A stretch of DNA of 64,000 nt. It comes from JBGQOJ01 sp052119585 (lineage in GTDB: Bacteria > Pseudomonadota > Alphaproteobacteria > Rhodobacterales > Rhodobacteraceae). Made by a program: the position numbers and the translations under genes. The stretch is from contig NZ_JBGQOJ010000010.1 of assembly GCF_052119585.1 (NCBI RefSeq), forward strand, positions 1 through 64,000, in the 5' to 3' direction. The notes below the pieces were generated by a model. The model was not told the DNA's origin and searched no databases. It saw only the letters and a program-made list of their open reading frames with translations. Positions 59,853 through 64,000 of this stretch are shown here, piece after piece. Each line of letters starts with the position of its first letter. Position 1 is the stretch's first letter.

Positions 59853-61637
59853 ATGCCCGCACATGGCCAACCTAGGGCCGGTATTGCGACAACGCGCCTG
59901 ATGGCGCTGGCGATCAGCGTTGCGGCGGCGGTCTCTGCGGGGATGCTGTTTGCAACCTATGGCGCGGCGGACGGCCTTGATTGGGTCGATGTTTCGCGGT
60001 CCGGCCTGATCCTGGTTTCGACCTGGTGGCTGGCCTGGGGTGCGGCGCAGGGCTTGCTGGGCCTGACCACCCGGCCAACACCACCCGACGTGAACCGAAC
60101 CGCCCCCCTTTCGGGCAGGACGGCCATTCTGGTTCCGGTTTACAACGAGGATCCGGTGGTCACCTTCGCGCGGATCGCGGCGATGGATATGTCCCTTGCC
60201 GGAACGGGCTATGCTGACAGCTTTGATTTCGCAGTTCTGTCCGACACCCGTGATGACGCCATCGCCGAACTGGAACAGCGCTGGTTTGCACGGCTGCTGA
60301 CCGAATGTGGCGGCGACGGCAGGATGTTCTATCGCAGGCGGGCCAAGAATACCGGCAAGAAGGCGGGAAATATCGAAGACTTCATCATGCGGTCCGGCGC
60401 TGCCTATGACTTTGCGTTGATCCTTGACGCCGACAGCCTGATGGAGGGCGCGACGATCGTTGAAATGGTGCGCCGCATGCAGGATCAGCCGGATCTTGGC
60501 CTGCTGCAAAGCCTGCCGAAGGTTGTGCGTGCCCGGTCGCGGTTTGGCCGCGCGATGCAGTTCTCTGCCTCGTTCTACTCCCCGATCTTTGCGCGTGGCC
60601 TTGCGATGATGCAGGGGCGATCCGGCCCGTTCTGGGGGCACAATGCCATGATCCGTGTGCGGGCCTTCGCCGAAAGCTGTGGCCTGCCCGAATTGCGCGG
60701 CATGCCGCCCTTCGGTGGCCATGTGATGAGCCATGACTACGTCGAGGCGGCGCTGCTTGCGCGGGCCGGCTGGCGCGTCCGGCTGGATGACGATCTGGAG
60801 GGGTCGTTCGAGGAAGGCCCGGAAAACATCATAGACCACGCGAAACGCGACAGGCGCTGGTGTCAGGGTAACCTGCAACATGCGCGGCTGCTGACCGCCC
60901 CCGGCCTGATGGGATGGAGCAGGTTCGTGTTCGTGCAAGGCATATTTGCCTATATCGCGCCGCTGTTCTGGCTGGCGTTCCTGCTGGCCAGCATCGCGGC
61001 GCCCTATTTCGCGCCGCCGGTCAACTATTTCCCCGAACCGGACTGGCCGTTTCCGGTGTTCCCCGATGATGCCACATCCAAGGCGATCGGGCTGGTGATC
61101 GGCGTATTCGGGCTGCTGATCCTTCCCAAGGTTCTGATCGCGCTGGACGCCTGCGTTTCAGGGCGGGCTGTCGGGTTCGGCGGCGAGGTGCGGGCGTTTC
61201 TTTCGACCCTGGCCGAACTGGCGCTGTCCAGCCTGACCGCACCGATTTTCCTGATGTTCCAGACGCGCTCTGTCGTTCAGGTGTTGCTGGGACGCGATGG
61301 CGGCTGGCCCACGAACAATCGTGGCGACGGTCGTCTGACGATGTCCGAATCCTGGAGCGCCAGCCGCTGGATTTCCATGCTGGGACTTGCCCTTGTTGTC
61401 GTGACCGATCAGATGGCCGCCGGGCTGCTGGTCTGGTTGTTGCCGGTGGCGGTTCCGATGATCCTGTCGCCGCTGATCATCCGTTGGCTGTCGGGGGAAA
61501 GCCGGTCCGCGCTGTTCACCGTGCCCACAGAACGGGACATTCCGCCGGTTCTGGCGTTTCACGACGCATGGCTGACGCGCTGGACACAAAATACAGCACC
61601 CGCCACCCCGGATCTAAGCGAGGCGCGGTATGTCTAA
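59853..61637 (+). CDS. opgH: Glucan glucosyltransferase OpgH
   Basis: This 594-residue inner-membrane GT2 enzyme polymerises UDP-glucose into the periplasmic glucan. Catalytic motifs are VPVYNEDPVV, an Asp in LILDADSLMEG, EAALLARAGWRVRLDDD and the QxxRW-type RRWCQGNLQHARLL. Helices lie at about residues 12-50 and in the C-terminal half (about 350-570). Enterobacterial OpgH has about 850 residues, so this is the short alphaproteobacterial form. It overlaps opgC by eight bases. Confidence 0.92.
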   Translation: MPAHGQPRAGIATTRLMALAISVAAAVSAGMLFATYGAADGLDWVDVSRSGLILVSTWWLAWGAAQGLLGLTTRPTPPDVNRTAPLSGRTAILVPVYNEDPVVTFARIAAMDMSLAGTGYADSFDFAVLSDTRDDAIAELEQRWFARLLTECGGDGRMFYRRRAKNTGKKAGNIEDFIMRSGAAYDFALILDADSLMEGATIVEMVRRMQDQPDLGLLQSLPKVVRARSRFGRAMQFSASFYSPIFARGLAMMQGRSGPFWGHNAMIRVRAFAESCGLPELRGMPPFGGHVMSHDYVEAALLARAGWRVRLDDDLEGSFEEGPENIIDHAKRDRRWCQGNLQHARLLTAPGLMGWSRFVFVQGIFAYIAPLFWLAFLLASIAAPYFAPPVNYFPEPDWPFPVFPDDATSKAIGLVIGVFGLLILPKVLIALDACVSGRAVGFGGEVRAFLSTLAELALSSLTAPIFLMFQTRSVVQVLLGRDGGWPTNNRGDGRLTMSESWSASRWISMLGLALVVVTDQMAAGLLVWLLPVAVPMILSPLIIRWLSGESRSALFTVPTERDIPPVLAFHDAWLTRWTQNTAPATPDLSEARYV

Positions 61638-62802
61638 GCCGCAAACCGGCACCGTCGCACCGCGCCCGATACCGCGCCCGCGCGACCTGCGGCTGGATGT
61701 CTTTCGCGGCATCTCGTTGATCATGATCTTCATCAACCATGTGCCCGGCACGGTGTTCGAGCGCCTGACATCGCGCAATTTCGGGTTCTCCGATGCCGCC
61801 GAAGGTTTTGTCATCATGTCCGGTATCGCCGCAGGACTTGCCTATTCTTCCGGCTTTGTGCAGCCGCCGTTCTGGCCGGCGATCCGCAAAGTCTGGCACC
61901 GCGTCTGGGTGCTGTATCTTGTGCATCTTCTGTCCACATTGCTCAGCATCGCGGTGGTTGCAGGCGGTGCGGTCTGGCTGGGCACCACGGCCCTGCTGGA
62001 GATGAACAATTTCCGTCCGATCTACGCCAACCCATTGGGCACGCAGATCGGGATACCGCTGCTGACCCATCAGATCGGCTATGCCAATATCCTGCCGATG
62101 TATGCGGTTTTGTTGTTGGTTACGCCCTTTGCCATTATGATCGGGCAGCGCCATCCGCGCGCTTTGCTTTTGGGGGCCGTGGTGCTTTGGGCCTGGGCGG
62201 GAATGAACTGGGTCAGCCTGCCGAACTATCCCAATTCCGGGGGCTGGTTTTTCAACCCCTTGTCGTGGCAGGTGATTTTCGTGACAGGTCTGCTGGTGGG
62301 AATCACGATGCGGCGCGGGGAAACCCTGTTTCCCGTGCGGGGGTGGGCCCAGGTTCTGGCGGGTGCTTATCTGTTGATTTCGCTTGCGACCGTGACCTAT
62401 CTGCCGTTCGCGGGCAAGGTCGGCGCGGTTTTATGGTTCATCGAGGATCACGGCGTTCACCGGCAGTTCACCGCCTTTGATAAAACCTTTCTGACGCTGC
62501 CCCGCCTGTTGCACATTCTGGCGCTGGCCTATCTGCTGGGGTCATTGTCGGCTGTGCGCGATTGGGCGGGGTTGTCTGCACTGCGGCCCTTGGCGATGAT
62601 GGGGCGGCATTCATTGCCGGTTTTCGCCCTTGGCACCGTGTTGGCCTATAGCGCGCAGGTGATCCGCGAGGCGACGCCGGACAGCTTTTTGCTGGACGCG
62701 GCGGTGATCGGCGGCGGGATTTCGCTGTTGTTCGGGATGGCATGGGCAAAGGACCGGACCGGCGCAGGACGGGCGTGCTCGAATTCTGTGCCGGTTGCCT
62801 GA
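61630..62802 (+). CDS. opgC: Glucan succinyl/acyl transferase OpgC
   Basis: This 390-residue protein of about 10 helices belongs to the OpgC family, which adds succinyl groups to periplasmic glucans. Its start RDLRLDVFRGISLIMIFINH and SRNFGFSDAAEGFVIMSG are diagnostic. It ends the opg operon and is convergent with the kinase gene. Succinylation makes the glucan anionic, helping ionic-strength adaptation. Confidence 0.92.
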   Translation: MSKPQTGTVAPRPIPRPRDLRLDVFRGISLIMIFINHVPGTVFERLTSRNFGFSDAAEGFVIMSGIAAGLAYSSGFVQPPFWPAIRKVWHRVWVLYLVHLLSTLLSIAVVAGGAVWLGTTALLEMNNFRPIYANPLGTQIGIPLLTHQIGYANILPMYAVLLLVTPFAIMIGQRHPRALLLGAVVLWAWAGMNWVSLPNYPNSGGWFFNPLSWQVIFVTGLLVGITMRRGETLFPVRGWAQVLAGAYLLISLATVTYLPFAGKVGAVLWFIEDHGVHRQFTAFDKTFLTLPRLLHILALAYLLGSLSAVRDWAGLSALRPLAMMGRHSLPVFALGTVLAYSAQVIREATPDSFLLDAAVIGGGISLLFGMAWAKDRTGAGRACSNSVPVA

Positions 62803-62827
62803 GACGTGCTGTGCAAGGGCCGGTTTT

Positions 62828-64000
62828 CTACGCCAAAGGGCGCGAAGGACTGTCGCCCTCATCAATATCCATAAGACGCACCGGGGCTATCGGCAGTATC
62901 ATTTCGACCGCGGCACCGGTCTCTCCGGCCCCGATCTGCGCGGTTCCGTTGTGGGCCTCTGCCACCTTTTGAACGATGGCAAGCCCCAGGCCGCAGCCCC
63001 CCGTCGTGTCATCCGCGATGCGGTAGAACCTGTCGAACACGCGGTTCCTATGCTCTGGGGGGATGCCCGGCCCAGTGTCCGCCACCCGAATGGTCACGCT
63101 GTCGGGATCGTAGACCAGATCAATGTTCACCTCGCCCCCCGCCGGACAGCCATAGCGCAGCGCATTGTCCAGAAGGTTTTCAACCGCCTCGCCGATCATC
63201 ACCGCATCGACCGGAACCGGCCGTGCCTGCCCCCGCACGTCAAGCGAAACAGAGACGCCCATGCGTAAGGCGGTTTCGGCGCTGCGGCGGGCAAGGTCGC
63301 CGACAAGCCTTGTCAGATCGGTGTCTTTCAACTGCACGGATGCGCCGCGCCCGCGCGCCTTTTCCATCGACAAAAGTTGCTGCGTCAGGCGGCCCGTCCG
63401 GCGCGCGGTATCGGCCAGCTCTGCGACGCGCGACCGTAGCTCTGCCTCGTTCGGGGCTGTCGTCGCGGCCTCTGCCTGCGCCTGAATGGCGGCGATCGGG
63501 TTGCGTAATTGATGGGCGGCATCCGAAATGAACGCGTCGCGCAGGGCAAATGCCTCTGACAACCGCGAAAACAGCGCGTTCATCGCAGTGACAAGGCTTC
63601 TGACCTCGCGCGGGACTTTGCGGCGGATCGGGCCAAGATCGTCCGGCGAGCGCAGCGCGACAGCCTCGCGCAGTTTCAGCAAGGGCCTGAGCCCGCGATT
63701 GATCCCGAACCAGACCAGCAGCGCCGCCGAGGCGATCACGGTGGTCATCAGAATGATGGCCTGCGTCAAGAGTTGCAGGCTCAACGCGTCGCGCTGGAAC
63801 ACGGTTTGCCAGACCTCGACCGTCACCCAGCCGCCAAACTGCGGTTCCGATATGAATTCCTGCAAGACAACCGCGCGCACCGGCTGGCCCAGAACGACCG
63901 CGTCGTAGAAATACGGCACACCCCGGGTGACTTTCGCATCCTTCGGCATCTGGGGGGGATTGCTGTATCCGGTGACAAACCTGCCGTCGGGCCCCGTGAC
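62828..64000 (-). CDS. Sensor histidine kinase (TctE/QseC type), 5' end outside the window
   Basis: The visible 390 codons encode the end of a periplasmic sensor region, a membrane helix (LLTQAIILMTTVIASAALLVW at about 160 residues before the kinase core), a HAMP-like linker, the H-box DAAHQLRNPIAAIQ, the N-box ENLLDNALRYG and the G-boxes VADTGPGIPPE and GCGLGLAIVQKVAE. The frame is open to the right edge, so the gene is incomplete here. TctE-type kinases control tricarboxylate uptake, but the signal cannot be told. The response regulator is probably encoded beyond the edge. Confidence 0.9.
   Translation of the reverse strand, partial: VTGPDGRFVTGYSNPPQMPKDAKVTRGVPYFYDAVVLGQPVRAVVLQEFISEPQFGGWVTVEVWQTVFQRDALSLQLLTQAIILMTTVIASAALLVWFGINRGLRPLLKLREAVALRSPDDLGPIRRKVPREVRSLVTAMNALFSRLSEAFALRDAFISDAAHQLRNPIAAIQAQAEAATTAPNEAELRSRVAELADTARRTGRLTQQLLSMEKARGRGASVQLKDTDLTRLVGDLARRSAETALRMGVSVSLDVRGQARPVPVDAVMIGEAVENLLDNALRYGCPAGGEVNIDLVYDPDSVTIRVADTGPGIPPEHRNRVFDRFYRIADDTTGGCGLGLAIVQKVAEAHNGTAQIGAGETGAAVEMILPIAPVRLMDIDEGDSPSRPLA

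Noticed and set aside
1..64000. CRISPR array
   Set aside because: No regularly spaced direct repeats other than the coding RTX repeats were seen.

Overview
The window looks like the genome or a large replicon of a marine alphaproteobacterium of the Rhodobacteraceae (roseobacter group). The reasons are the GC-rich coding style, the coxMSLDEFG order, the opgG-small ORF-opgH-opgC operon, the TRAP-linked catabolic operons, the arsRC-gap-arsJ operon and the N-ATPase operon. The heavy load of broken insertion sequences recalls IS-rich roseobacters, but no species is named from this sequence.

Layout. (1) 1-7.9 kb is an IS graveyard. It holds fragments of IS21, Tn5-like IS4, IS256, IS66 (two pieces) and IS110 elements, one apparently intact IS3 element inserted in the IS4 copy, an AT-rich winged-helix regulator gene, and the remains of a type I secretion operon (ABC transporter tail, HlyD adaptor, TIGR03032-like protein, TPR protein). 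(2) 7.9-10.9 kb is a tightly coupled three-gene catabolic operon: a PLP-dependent lyase, an M24 peptidase-like hydrolase and a maleate isomerase/AMDase-like protein. (3) 10.9-12.7 kb holds a broken acetyltransferase, an exported acetolactate-decarboxylase-like protein and a Crp/Fnr scrap. (4) 12.7-18.5 kb is a minus-strand operon for uptake and breakdown of a cyclic ureide: TRAP transporter, racemase-like protein, GntR regulator and dihydropyrimidinase. (5) 18.5-21.6 kb holds IS scraps, an RTX protein and a broken reductase. (6) 21.6-27.6 kb is a GntR gene divergent from an ABC importer, racemase and NTF2-like operon, with paired operators between them. (7) 27.7-38 kb carries a decayed IS3 gene, small unknown proteins, an arsenic operon, a D-amino-acid dehydrogenase-like enzyme, an MFS exporter and a ygiC/ygiB pair. 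(8) 37.5-46.1 kb is a form I-like carbon monoxide dehydrogenase cluster: a CoxC/H-like regulator, coxMSLDEF, an undescribed 51-residue ORF and coxG. (9) 46.1-57.8 kb holds small ORFs, a MaoC-phosphotransacetylase fusion, a complete N-type ATPase operon (atpDCQRBEFAG) with a sodium-type c-subunit signature, and just upstream of it an 891-residue three-domain fusion. (10) 58-62.8 kb is the osmoregulated periplasmic glucan operon. A sensor kinase gene runs off the right edge.

Functionally, the right half combines energy conservation (CO oxidation, an auxiliary ion-translocating ATPase, acyl-phosphate metabolism) with osmotic adaptation. The middle holds two separate importer plus Asp/Glu-racemase-superfamily catabolic operons, each with its own GntR regulator. 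The left end records repeated transposition and deletion. The strongest candidates for new biology are the three-domain fusion beside the N-ATPase operon, the small ORF in the cox operon, the decarboxylase-like fusion and the uncharacterised three-gene catabolic operon.
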